Source of the DNA: Mantis religiosa
Taxonomy: Eukaryota; Arthropoda; Insecta; Mantodea; Mantidae
DNA length: 64,000 nucleotides
Direction of reading: 5' to 3'
NCBI GenBank assembly: GCA_030765055.1
Contig: CM060947.1
Coordinates: 257,954,273 to 258,018,272, forward strand
A model generated the notes under the pieces. It worked only from the letters and a program-made list of their open reading frames with translations. It made no database searches and was not told where the DNA came from. Below, piece by piece: positions 52,301 to 63,252 of this stretch (position 1 is its first letter; every line of letters starts with the position of its first letter). Both the position numbers and the translations under genes were made by a program.

Positions 52301-55300
52301 AATGGTCCCAGACAGGCGATCAGAGCCCCAAAGGTCCCTGACTGGCGGTCACGAAATGTTCCTAGCAGCCAAGCCCTAATGGTCCCAGTCAGGCGATCAG
52401 AGCCCCAAAGGTCCCTGACTGGCGGTCACGAAATGTTCCCAGCAGCCAAGCCCTAATGGTCCCAGACAGGCGATCAGAGCCCCAAAGATCCCTGACTGGC
52501 GGTCACGAAATGTTCCTAGCAGCCAAGCCCTAATGGTCTCAGAGAGGCGATCAGAAACCAAAAGGTCCCTGGCTGGCGGTCACGAAATGGTCCTAGCAGC
52601 CAAGCCCTAATGGTCCCAGACAGGCGATCAGAGCCCCAAAGGTCTCTGGCTGGCAGTCACGAAATGTTCCTAGCAGCCAAGCCCTAATGGTCCCAGACAG
52701 GCGATCAGAGCCCCAAAGGTCCCTGACTGGCGGTCACGTAATGTTCCTAGCAGCCAAACCCTAATGGTCCCAGACAGGCGATCAGAGCCCCAAAGGTCCC
52801 TGACTGGCGGTCACGAAATGTTCCTAGCAGCCAAGCCCTAATGGTCCCAGACAGGCGATCAGAGCCCCAAAGGTCTCTGGCTGGCAGTCACGAAATGGTC
52901 CCAGCAGCCAAGCCCTAATGGTCCCAGACAGGCGATCAGAGCCCCAAAGGTCCCTGACTGGCGGTCACGAAATGTTCCTAGCAGCCAAGCCCTAATGGTC
53001 CCAGACAGGCGATCAGAGCCCCAAAGGTCCCTGACTGGCGGTCACGAAATGTTCCTAGCAGCCAGGCCCTAATGGTCCCAGACAGGCGATCAGAGCCCCA
53101 AAGGTCCCTGACTGGCGGTCACGAAATGTTCCTAGCAGCCAAGCCCTAATGGTCCCAGACAGGCGATCAGAGCCCCAAAGGTCCCTGACTGGCGGTCACG
53201 AAATGTTCCTAGCAGCCAAGCCCTAATGGTCCCAGACAGGCGATCAGAGCCCCAAAGGTCTCTGGCTGGCAGTCACGAAATGGTCCTAGCAGCCAAGCCC
53301 TAATGGTCCCAGACAGGCGATCAGAGCCCCAAAGGTCCCTGACTGGCGGTCACGAAATGTTCCTAGCAGCCAAGCCCTAATGGACCCAGAGAGGCGATCA
53401 GAGCCCCAAAGGTCTCTGGCTGGCAGTCACGAAATGGTCCTAGCAGCCAAGCCCTAATGGTCCCAGACAGGCGATCAGAGCCCCAAAGTTCCCTGACTGG
53501 CGGCACGAAATGTTCCCAGCAGCCAAGCCCTAATGGTCCCAGAAAGGCGATCAGAAACCAAAAGGTCCCTGGCTGGCGGTCCCGAAATGGTCCCAGCAGC
53601 AAAGCTCTAATGGTCCCTGACAGGCGATCAGAGCCCCAAAGGTCTCTGGCTGGCAGTCACGAAATGGTCCTAGCAGCAAAGCTCTAATGGTCCCAGACAG
53701 GCGATCAGAGCCCCAAAGGTCCCTGGCTGGCGGTCGCGAAATGGTCCCAGCAGCAAAGCTCTAATGGTCCCTGACAGGTGATCAGAGCCCCAAAGGTCTC
53801 TGGCTGGCAGTCACGAAATGGTCCTAGCAGCAAAGCTCTAATGGTCCCAGACAGGCGATCAGAGCCCCAAAGGTCCCTGGCTGGCGGTCCCGAAATGGTC
53901 CCAGAAGCAAAGCTCTAATGCTCCCAGACAGACGATCAGAAACCAAAAGGTCCCTGGCTGGTGGTCCCGAAATGGTCCCAGCAGCAAAGCTCTAATGGTC
54001 CCTGACAGGCGATCAGAAACCAAAAGGTCCCTGGCTGGCGGTCCCGAAATGGTCCTAGCAGCAAAGCTCTAATGGTCCCAGACAGGCGATCAGAGCCCCA
54101 AAGGTCCCTGACTGGCGGTCCCGAAATGGTCCCAGCAGCAAAGCTCTAATGGTCCCAGAAAGGCGATCAGAAACCAAAAGGTCCCTGGCTGGCGGTCACG
54201 AAATGGTCCTAGCAGCCAAGCCCTAATGGTCCCAGACAGGCGATCAGAACCCCAAAGGTCCCTGACTGGCGGTCCCGAAATGGTCCCAGCATCAAAGTTC
54301 TAATGGTCCCAGAAAGGCGATCAGAAACCAAAAGGTCCCTGGCTGGCGGTCACGTAATGGTCCTAGCAGCCAAGCCCTAATGGTCCCAGACAGGCGATCA
54401 GAGCCCGAAAGGTCTCTGGCTGGCGGTCATGAAATGGTCCTAGCAGCCAAGCTCTAATGGTCCCAGAAAGGCGGTCAGAAACCAAAAGGTCCCTGGCTGG
54501 CGGTCCCGAAATGGTCCCAGCAGCCAGGCCCTAATGGTCCCAGACAGGCGATCAGAGCCCCAAAGGTCCCTGACTGGCGGTCATGAAATGTTCCCAGCAG
54601 CCAAGCCCTAATGGTCCCAGAAAGGCGATCAGAAACCAAAAGGTCCCTGGCTGGCGGTCCAGAAATGGTCCCAGCAGCAAAGCTCTAATGGTCCCTGACA
54701 GGTGATCAGAGCCTCAAAGGTCTCAGGCTGGCGGTCACGAAATGTTCCCAGCAGCCAAGCCCTAATGGTCCCAGAAAGGCGATCAGAAACCAAAAGGTCC
54801 CTGGCTGGCGGTCCAGAAATGGTCCCAGCAGCATAGCTCTAATGGTCCCTGACAGGTGATCAGAGCCTCAAAGGTCTCAGGCTGGCGGTCACGAAATGTT
54901 CCCAGCAGCCAAGCCCTAATGGTCCCAGAAAGGCGATCAGAAACCAAAAGGTCCCTGACTAGCGGTCACGAAATGTTCCCAGCAGCCAAGCCCTAATGGT
55001 CCCAGAAAGGCGATCAGAAACCAAAAGGTCCCTGGCTGGCGGTCCCGAAATGGTCCCAGCAGCAAAGCTCTAATGGTCCCTGACAGGTGATCAGAGCCTC
55101 AAAGGTCTCAGGCTGGCGGTCACGAAATGACCTAATGGTCCCAGACAGGCGATCAGAGCCCCAAAGATCCCTGACTAGCGGTCACGAAATGTTCCCAGCA
55201 GCCAAGCCCTAATGGTCCCAGAAAGGCGATCAGAAACCAAAAGGTCCCTGGCTGGCGGTCCCGAAATGGTCCCAGCAGCCAAGCCCTAATGGTCTCAGAC

Positions 55301-55805
55301 AGGCAATCAGAACCCCAAAGGTCTCTGGCTGGCGGTCACGAAGTGGTCCTAGCAACCAAGCCCTAATGGTCTCAGAGAGGCGATCAGAGCCCCAAAGGTC
55401 TCTGGCTGGCGGTCACGAAGTGGTCCTAGCAGCCAAGCCCTAATGGTCCCAGACAGGCGATTAGAGCCCCAAAGGTCTCTGGCTGGCGGTCACGAAATGG
55501 TCCTAGCAGCCAAGCCCTAATGGTCCCAGACAGGCGATCAGAGCCCCAAAGGTCCCTGACTGGCGGTCACGAAATGGTCCCAGCAGCAAAGCTCTAATGG
55601 TCCCTGACAGGTGATCAGAGCCTCAAAGGTCTCAGGCTGGCGGTCACGAAATGACCATAATGGTCCCAGACAGGCGATCAGAGCCCCAAAGGTCCTTGAC
55701 TGGCGGTCACGATATGGTCCCAGCAGCCAAGCCCTAATGGTCTCAGACAGGCAATCAGAACCCCAAAGGTCTCTGGCTGGCAGTCACGAAATGGTTCCAG
55801 CAGAG
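46365..55805. repeat. 77-bp satellite, about 122 units
   Basis: Unit near CTAATGGTCCCAGACAGGCG, ATCAGAGCCCCAAAGGTC, CCTGACTGGCGGTCACGAAA and TGTTCCTAGCAGCCAAGCC. Spacing was checked at 49,081 and 49,158. Two main kinds exist: one with AGAGCCCCAAAGG and GCAGCCAAGCCC, and one with AGAAACCAAAAGG and GCAGCAAAGCTC. They alternate in blocks. It is richer in GC than the surrounding DNA. The unit holds TAA, TGA and TAG in different phases and 77 is not a multiple of three, so frames end within about 231 bp. This explains the repeated 76-79-codon frames at 51,131 and 53,363. Confidence 0.97.
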
Positions 55806-56124
55806 GAGCCAAGACGGCATCTGACCTAACGGAGGAGGAAGTAGTTTTCCTTAGAGCATATCATCCTGCCGTGCACCGCCCAGACTCCCGCCGACACTTC
55901 TAGCCTTAAAAGTGACCACCAGATGAGAGATGATATGAAGTGATAATGGAGATGAAATGGTGGCGCAGGAAATTTGTGTGATGTAATTAACCAACATAGC
56001 ATTCGCCTAAGGACCCGCGAAAACCGCCGAAAAAACCACGGGTCAGGTTGGTCAGCGGCGGAATCGAACCCCAAGCCTCCCCAAACGGGCCTAAGGCTAA
56101 ACCGCTAGGTCTGTACGTTACGAG
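55806..56124 (-). mobile_element. Right part of retroposon S4, tRNA-like on the minus strand
   Basis: Continues from the last 77-bp unit into GGAGGAAGTAGTTTTCCTTAG, TGCACCGCC and CACCAGATGAGAGATG, as at 60,800-60,910. On the minus strand it ends with a tRNA-like head: GACCTAGCGGTTTAGCCTTA and GGGTTCGATTCC (near 56,065). Related copies are at 58,835-59,115 and 61,600-61,930. Confidence 0.7.
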
Positions 56125-56940
56125 ACCTGAGGACAAACAACAATGAGAATAAAATGTTGCATTTGAAAAAGGTTGCACCCTATTTACAATCAAGTAATAT
56201 GAATAACTGTTAATATCTTACAGCTGTTCTAAAACGTATAACTTCACAAAACTATAACAAGTTACAAGCATTGTTCGATACTTTTTACTCCGAAAAAACG
56301 TATGTGTCAGGAAGTTCAGCTACAAAGATCGAACCCTTGTCCTCCGTATAAAATCGTAAGCTCTAAAAACCCGGATTCATCACTTCACCCCCAACAACAT
56401 ATGACCTACTGGGATAAAGAAGGTTGAGCCTAAAGAAAAGGACGCACGGAACATTTGACGATCATACGCTGGCACTGCGTAATTAGAAGGTAAGCGCATT
56501 ATGATGAGAATGAACTTCCTGCACGACGGTGCGTCGCGACCTAGTTATGAATACAAGAGGGCGTTCTATTCACGTAATCATGCACGCAGCAACAGCACAA
56601 AATGAAATAATCATATATGCAGCACACTGGGTCATAATGCGCCAGCTGAAGAGAAAGAAGCCATTCTTAGACTCTAGCGCCGTTAGAGAAGAAAGGCGAG
56701 TGATAATGGGCTCGTATTTTCCCTTTACTATCTCTCTCCTGATTACGCCCTCACGTTTACTTACCACACATGGGCTTCCTTCATAGTGCTTCAGTAAACT
56801 CTCAACACCAGCTTCAAGTGACACGAGGAGCTCACCTTCAATACCTTTTAATATTTGTTTAAAAATTGTATTGCCTAAAAGTTCTGCATCGAAGTGTAAT
56901 CAGAGAGACCCTAAAAGCGCTTGACAAATATATGATGTAA
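56125..56940. other. No gene; one dispersed repeat
   Basis: 56,125-56,285 resembles 23,870-23,990 (ATATCTTACAGCTGTTC, ACTTCACAAAACTATAAC). The remainder has open frames of 84-85 codons on both strands in overlapping positions, with no domain. Confidence 0.5.
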
Positions 56941-56944
56941 TACA

Positions 56945-57515
56945 TCCACAAACCTTCATCTATTCTTATTGCTCTATCTACTTCAAAATAAACAATATCT
57001 TATTCTTGTAACAAGGGAATACAGTCGTCTGTAACTGTTACGCAAAAGTATTATATACATGACTTTCTCTACTTTTGTACAAACACTTATTGCTCTATCT
57101 ACCTTTAGCTAAATATTATCTTATTTTAGTTACAAGGTAATACAGTAGACTTTAAGTGATAGTCAAATGTTTTATATACATGACTTTCTCTACACTTGTA
57201 CAAACACTTATTGCTCTATCTACTTCAAGATAAACATTATCTTATTATAGTTATAAGGGAATACAGTAGACTTTAAGGGATAGTCAAATGTTTTATATAC
57301 ACGACTTTCACTACTCTTGTACAAACACTTATTGCTCTATCTACTTACAAATAAACATTAACTTATTGTAGTTACAAGGGAATACAGTAGACTTTAAGTG
57401 CTAGTCACATGTTTTATACACATGACCTTCTCTACAGTTGTACAAACACTTATTGCTCTATCTACTTCAAGAGAAACATTATCTCATTATAGTTAAAGGA
57501 TATACAGTATTAAAG
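56945..57515. repeat. 121-bp satellite, second array
   Basis: About five units of the same satellite as at 1-610, in the same orientation, with CTTATTGCTCTATCTACTTC recurring about every 121 bp. Units are as divergent from one another as those of the first array. Confidence 0.9.
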
Positions 57516-57584
57516 TGAGGGCGGTATAGGGATAGAATAAATAAAGAAATGTTTTTGGGTAAGAAAGAAGAAACTTTATGATTT

Positions 57585-58625
57585 GAATGAATTGAATGAA
57601 TGAATAATTTCTTGTGCATATTCCAAAATTTTAGAGCTACCTTGGCTTAAATGACACCCTGGTCTTCTGTTCTGCCAGGGATCTCTTAACCTCCATGCTG
57701 CCTTGTTAGTTAATTAGCCCCTTTCTTCCTCCTCATCTTCCTTCCTTATATTCTTTACATTTATTTGTTTTCAACTTGTTGCTAACTTGACTTACATGTC
57801 ATCCTGGTCTTCTGCTCTGCCTGGTATCTCTTTACCTCCATGCTTCCTTTTTACTTAATTAGTCCCTTTCTTCTCCCTCATCTTTCTTACTTATACTATT
57901 TATATTTCTTGCCCACTTTTCTTTCACATTCTCTAAGAACTCACCAATACTTCTTACTCTCTTTTCCTCCCTGCTCTATAACATTTTTATAGCTTCTATC
58001 TTCCACTCTACTTTCTCCCACTTTCATCCCAAACCTTTTTTCTCCACATTGCTACCTCCTCGCATTCTGTTACGCAGTGTTCTATGCTTTCTTTTCCACC
58101 ACACAATTTACAAATTCTTTTCCCTACCTCTTATCGCTCATAGAAATATTATTCCTGTTCTCATCCAAGCTCACCCTCCTCTCTCTTGCCTATTGCAGTA
58201 ATCAAAGTATGTTTCTCGTCCCCATTTACTTTATTTGCTTGTAATAATTTCATATTTTCTAGACTTTCCCATATTTTCTGTCTTTCTATACCTTCTATTG
58301 CGTATTTTACCAATTTACCCAGATAGCTGTATTCCTTTCCTCTATTTTCCACATATCTCCCATTCCTATTTTTTCCAAATGCCTCCTATCTCCGCCCACC
58401 AACTATTTGAGTTCTGTAATCATTTTTGCTGTCTCATGCTTGATTTCATAATTTCCCCTTCTTCTTTGGCCAAACACCTGTACCAACGTTTTATTATTCT
58501 TTCCAATATTATTCCATGTTTTCTTGTATTTCCTAATTCTACTAAAGCTACTTCCCTAGGTTCTGATCTTGGTAAGCCTAGTAGTGTTCACATAACCTTC
58601 TGTAGTTTTGGTGTACTAGTATTAT
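57585..58625 (-). mobile_element. Non-LTR retrotransposon 3' fragment
   Basis: Second copy of the LINE at 41,465-43,235, with one copy of the 3' end in place of a long array. Minus-strand frames include YLGKLVKYAIEGIERQKIWE at about 58,325-58,265. A frame near 58,110-58,030 has KICKLCGGKE then IEHCVTECEEVAMW, a Cys-Cys-His-Cys arrangement typical of LINE C-termini. The 3' tip is TTTTGGAATATGCACAAG followed by an ATTC-type tail (57,585-57,610), whereas the other copy has an ATCAT-type tail. Confidence 0.65.
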
Positions 58626-58834
58626 CTATGTAAAGCTAAATATAATAATGACCTAGAAGTAATATATGAAGTGTAGGAAAGTTTTCGAAATAAGTATTAA
58701 ATGGACATATGCCCCGGTTTAATAACCAAGGAGGCGGGATATGATATTGAGATTTTTATTTAGTTATTTATCCCACCCACAGTAGTCAAGAAATAGCCCA
58801 CAAAGCTGTCCCGGAAACCGAGCTATCGGAGGAG

Positions 58835-59115
58835 GAAGTGGCTCACTCAGAGCACTTCTACACTGAAAGAGACAATCAGATGAGAGATGATTTGAATTGA
58901 TAATGGAGAAGAAATGGAGTGACAGAAAGATCTAGGGATGTAATCAATCCACCCAGCATTCACCTTGTCTTCTGGGAAACCCTGATAAAACCTATTGATC
59001 AGGTTTGTCAGGCATGGGTATCGAACTCAGGCCTTCCAAATGAGCGTCGCCTGATCCATCGATCTGTATATAATAGGTAGAAAATAAAGCACCTGTCGAC
59101 GAGCCCTTAAACTCC
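58835..59115 (-). mobile_element. Retroposon S4 copy
   Basis: GGAGGAAGTGGCTCACTCAG, CAGATGAGAGATGATTTG and AATAGGTAGAAAATAAAG match 61,670-61,925 in order. The B-box on the minus strand is GAGTTCGATACCC. It is interrupted after about 59,115 by SINE insertions; homology to the other copy resumes near 59,810. Confidence 0.7.
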
Positions 59116-59238
59116 TTAATGTAAAGGGAGGTATTTATGTGTCATAGGCAATTTCGTGATACATCTTCGAAGGAATGTCACTCGTCACTGTTGGTACTTG
59201 ACATACCTTTTTTTAATTTACGTCCTGCAACATTTAGT

Positions 59239-59486
59239 GGCCACGCCGTGGCTCAGCGGTTAAACCGCTTGGCTCTCACCAAGGCGGCCAGGGTTGGATC
59301 CCAGGCGACGCCAAAGTGAGATTTGTGGTAAAAAACACGGCGTTGGTGCGGGTTTTCCCCGGGACCTCCGGTTTCCCCCGCCATCTCATTCCACCTGTGC
59401 TCCATCTTCATCTCATGCATTATCAGTGTCACCGCCTGCGGTGCCGTTTGTAGGAAAAACGGGCGTTAAGCACTACACATATTTAT
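59239..59486 (+). mobile_element. tRNA-derived SINE, family S1
   Basis: 248 bp, flanked by TGCAACATTTAGT (59,226-59,238) and TGCAACGTTTAGT (59,487-59,499), a 13-bp duplication with one mismatch. The insertion is into the end of an S2 SINE. Confidence 0.92.
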
Positions 59487-59672
59487 TGCAACGTTTAGTC
59501 ATATCGGAAGATGAATGAAATGGGTAAAATGATGCTCAATGCGTCAGGGCTCCATGGAGCTTAGACTTACCGGACATTCGTCTTTCAGGATAAGGGAAAA
59601 CCCCGGAAAAAACCTTATACAGATAACTCACCCTAACCGACTTTCGAACTCGGGACCTCTTGAACTGGACAT
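59487..59672 (-). mobile_element. SINE family S2, partial
   Basis: AGTCATATCGGAAGATGAAT, GGACATTCGTCTTTCAGG and TTTCGAACTCGGGACC match S2. It ends after CTCTTGAAC, so the A-box part of the head is missing. Confidence 0.85.
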
Positions 59673-59994
59673 ATTTATTCCTAGAGCTCAGCAGCTATCT
59701 GCAGGCGTGTTAACATCAACTGATTTCTCTGTCATAACCCTTCGAAAAATTATCATGAAATTGCCTATGTCACGAAAACGCCTCCCTTTACCGTACACTC
59801 TTTTCTTCCCCTGAATTTCTTGTTCATTTCTTTTCACCCTTTTTTCAGAATTTTTCTTTTTTTTTCAGATTTGTAAGAGTCTACGAAAGTTTCGGCATTT
59901 TCTTTCGTAAACGCCCATTCTCGTGATCAGAAACGAGGACTTCCAGGGTACATGCCCTCTTCTCTCCACTCCTTATATCTACCATTCTTAGTAT

Positions 59995-60390
59995 TGTCGC
60001 GAGCCCATTGTAGATCGAGGCGGCGCCGGTGACTAGTTCAAAGAGACGGGCATTGTAGTGTGTAGATGAAAGCTCGCCGAAACTTCGGGGGGTGGGATGT
60101 AGAATGAGACGGATTTCTCCAGAGTTCGCATTTGTTCTTGATTGTTTAAGAAATTTCCGGAATGTGAGTAACCTATAAAAAAGAAAGCCCGCCCGCTAAG
60201 AGTCTGTCAGTCTGTAATTGACCTCGCGTGCGTAGACAGCTGTGTGTTTTTTGTCAATGACCTTGCAAGTTGTATTGTGTATGTGACGTAGTTCTGGACT
60301 GATGTGTACGAAGTGTGTTTCTACGGAAATAAAGTGTCTTTTTGGTGTTTGTAGCCTGGACTTTTAATTTCACTAACCCACAAAGTCACA
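59995..60390 (+). mobile_element. Solo LTR, 396 bp, with a preserved empty site elsewhere
   Basis: TG...CA ends (TGTCGCGAGCCC to CAAAGTCACA) flanked by GTAT at 59,991-59,994 and 60,391-60,394. TATA box CCTATAAAAAAG near 60,171 and poly(A) signal GGAAATAAAG near 60,327. The surrounding sequence has a paralogue at 61,940-62,190 where CATTCTTAGTAT is followed directly by the downstream flank, with no LTR. Confidence 0.93.
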
Positions 60391-60479
60391 GTATCCTCCC
60401 ACGTCACGACTTCCTCTCACGAGGTGACCCTTCGGTGACGTAGCTATTATAGTGGGGTTGTTAGGATTAGGATTTCATT

Positions 60480-60925
60480 GCGGAGGGGCTTCGGTAGGTA
60501 GGCCACGATGCTGGATTGATTCTGCCTATGCTCCAATGTGGGGACACCCCCGGGAGGAACAATGAGGTGAAGAAGGCAGAGGGCGGTGGACCCATGGAGA
60601 CACCATAGTACAGAGGGCAGGGTGACTACAGTTTACATGGATGGAGACCTCCCCGACAGGCCATGATAATGAACACGCTCCCCTACTGCGGGACGGCAAC
60701 GAGCCCAACAACCGAGCTTTAATATTCCAAGGCAGGTGATCGGAGCCCCAAAGGTTCCTAGCTGGCGATCCCGAAATAGTATCAGAGAGGAGCTGAGGCT
60801 GGCAACCGACCTACAGGAGGAAGTAGCTTTCCTCAGAGGACATCTTCCTGCCATGCACCGCCGAGACACCCACCGACACTTTTACCCTAAAACAGACCAC
60901 CAGATGAGAGAACGTAGATAAAACA
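60480..60925 (+). mobile_element. Retroposon S4, unexpanded copy with one 77-bp segment
   Basis: From left to right: GTACAGAGGGCAGGGTGAC, CCCCGACAGGCCATGA, GACGGCAACGAGCC, then one copy of the 77-bp segment (GGCAGGTGATCGGAGCCCCA, AAGGTTCCTAGCTGGCGATC), then GGAGGAAGTAGCTTTCCTCAG and CACCAGATGAGAGA. The order equals the two flanks and the unit of the array at 46,255-56,124, but with one unit instead of about 122. Confidence 0.85.
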
Positions 60926-60945
60926 CACACCCATACAGGTACACC

Positions 60946-60946
<1 letters not shown>

Positions 60947-60994
<48 letters not shown>
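60947..60994. repeat. (AC)24 microsatellite
   Basis: Uninterrupted AC run of 48 bp directly after the S4 copy. Confidence 0.97.
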
Positions 60995-60996
<2 letters not shown>

Positions 60997-61599
60997 TCCA
61001 CAGCCCTCAAGTCCTTGCGCCAATCATTGACCAAGGCGGCCCCGGGGAAAGAGGGTCCCCCGTGAGTGGCACAGGCTCGCACCTACAATTGAATAGGTAG
61101 GCCGCCCGCCGAGTGTGCTCTCCAAAATATCGACCAAGCAGACACATGGAACATGAGACGGTATTTTCACACAACTAACGATGCTGACGTCAGATAATTA
61201 CAACTGACCATTAAAAACAAATGCCGATAATGCAAACTAGATTTATATTTAGGTTTAGCAAGATAGCAGTAAGTATAAAAGATTACAACTGACATGTTTG
61301 CAAGTATTACTTGCAATGACAATGAAACACCTAAACTTAAGACACAGCGCTACGGCGTGATAAATTACCCTAAACTTCCCAACAAATAACACCAGGAATG
61401 CTACCAAATACCACCCACAATAGGCAGTGGATCAGGCTGGGCTTCATGTCAAGTCTGTATCCCTGCACCAGAAACCCACTCTGCTGAATCGCACTGCGAG
61501 ACAGCTATGATCATCTCCTGGAATGCGCGGGTGCATAAGGCGGTACCGCAGCACATTTCTCCTTCCCAATCCGGTGGAGGTTTTTTAGTGGAGTAGTAC
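60995..61599. other. No recognisable gene
   Basis: Unassigned sequence; no domain-bearing frame seen. Confidence 0.5.
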
Positions 61600-62190
61600 C
61601 TTTGAGGTGAAGCCCACATACCTCACTGTGCCCTCCAACACAGTGGAAATCCATAAAAGGATTTTTCCTCCACTCGAAAAAAAAAGATGAGAGATGATAT
61701 GAAATGATAATGGAGATAAAAATGGAGGGCCAGGAAATTCGGGGGATGTGATTAACCTACACAGCATTCAACTAGTGACCCGGGAAAAACCCGAAAAAAC
61801 CCATGGGTCAGGTATTTGAGCCCTGAGTATCGAACTCAAGCCTTCCAAATGCGGGTCACCTGCTCCATCGATTGGTATATAATAGGTAGAAAATGAACTA
61901 CCTGTAGACGGGCCCTTAAACTCCATGCACGCTTTTAATCTCCTGAATGTCTTGTTCATTTGTTTTAACGCCTTTTCATATTTTTCATATTTTTCACAGT
62001 TGTAAGGTTCTACGAGTATTTTCGAATTTTCTTTCGTAAATCCGCATTCTCGTGATTGGAAACGAATACCTACAGGGTACGTGTCCTCTGGTCTTGTCTC
62101 TCCTTGGATCTATCATTCTTAGTATACTCTCACGTCACCACTTCCTCTCACGTAGCACCCCTTTTGTAAGAATGGAATTGTTAAGTGCTC
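61600..62190 (-). mobile_element. Retroposon S4 copy and adjoining duplicated sequence (LTR-free)
   Basis: 61,684-61,930 matches 58,870-59,115 (GATGAGAGATGATATGAAAT, TATAATAGGTAGAAAATG). 61,940-62,190 matches 59,815-59,994 plus 60,395-60,470 (TTTCTTTCGTAAA, CATTCTCGTGAT, TTCCTCTCACG), with no LTR between. So a unit of about 0.55 kb is present twice. Confidence 0.75.
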
Positions 62191-62329
62191 CTGGAATTTT
62201 TCCTTTTGGGGGGATGGGATTCCAGCGGTGTTTAAAACGTGAATTTCCAATAAAATCTCAGTTACTAAGTACGTGGTAGATACAGTAGACAGTAAATAGA
62301 CCGAAGATTCCTTTTTCTTTTAATTTATA

Positions 62330-62545
62330 TCCTCAAACGTTAAGTCAATCGGACGATGAAGGACTGGGTGAAATGATGCTCAAATGAGCGCAGGGTCCAG
62401 CTTAGAGATACCCGACATTCCTCTTTTACGATAAGGGAAAAACCGGAGAAAGGCTTATCCATGCAACTCGTCCTGACCGAGATTCCAACTCGGGACCACT
62501 TGAACGTGAGGCAGACACGCTATCCCTACGCTACCGAGGTGGGCA
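62330..62545 (-). mobile_element. tRNA-derived SINE, family S2
   Basis: Body GTTAAGTCAATCGGACGATG, ATAAGGGAAAAACCGGAG and head (minus) CCCACCTCGGTAGCGTAGGG with GAGTTGGAATCTCGG. The B-box has TTGGAAT where TTCGAAT is usual. Confidence 0.85.
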
Positions 62546-63252
62546 GAAGTACTTTTAACAATATCTTCTGTAAGAGTGAATGTAGTATGTTAGGTTTTAG
62601 TAATTGTTTTGTTGATATAGACGAGAGTTTATTCAGTGTTACCTCTATATTAGCCAAGCGTGGTGTTTTGGTTTGCTCGGCTAATAAATGTAATAATGCA
62701 AAGTTGGAAAATCCAGGCGATGTACTTAGCTGTATTGTAAATGCAGTGCTTTGTTACGCCACAGATAATCTGGTGGCTCCTTTTTATTGGCGCCGGCGTT
62801 AAGCGGATTTAAAGACTCCAAACACATTACTACTCGACCTCATCACCACGACAATGACAGCCGTAATCCTATTTTATCAAAGGCACGGCGGTAAACAAAC
62901 AGATTACCGTCTGCGGTACAAATACAACCGTGTTTTGTCTTTAACTAAGACAAATGAAATTGCATAGACATTTACCAATCAATAATAGAATTTGCTTATT
63001 TTAATTGTATTTATGTTGAAAAGTTTGCCTTGGTTTCGAAGATTTTCTCTATTTTATCACTCTCAGTAGCCTCTCTAAAATTAATGAACAGATTCTAATT
63101 CTAAATTTAGTTCTTATCCAAAAGTTTTCTTTATCAGAATTTTCCCTTATTATTTATATATGGACCAAAAATTTTAACAGTTAAAATGGAATTTTAGTGA
63201 AATCTTTATGGTGAGTTAAATCGAAAACTAATCGTTCTGTTCTTTTTTATAA
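62546..63252. other. No recognisable gene
   Basis: A plus-strand frame of 113 codons (62,461-62,802) starts in the SINE and continues through sequence with no recognised domain. The rest is AT-rich. Confidence 0.45.

Noticed and set aside
51131..53687. Open frames of 76-79 codons repeated inside the 77-bp satellite
   Set aside because: The unit length is not a multiple of three and contains stops in different phases, so such frames recur automatically every three units. No domain, no start context.
46365..55805. CRISPR array
   Set aside because: Units abut with no unique spacers, the unit is 77 bp and the context is an insect-type genome.
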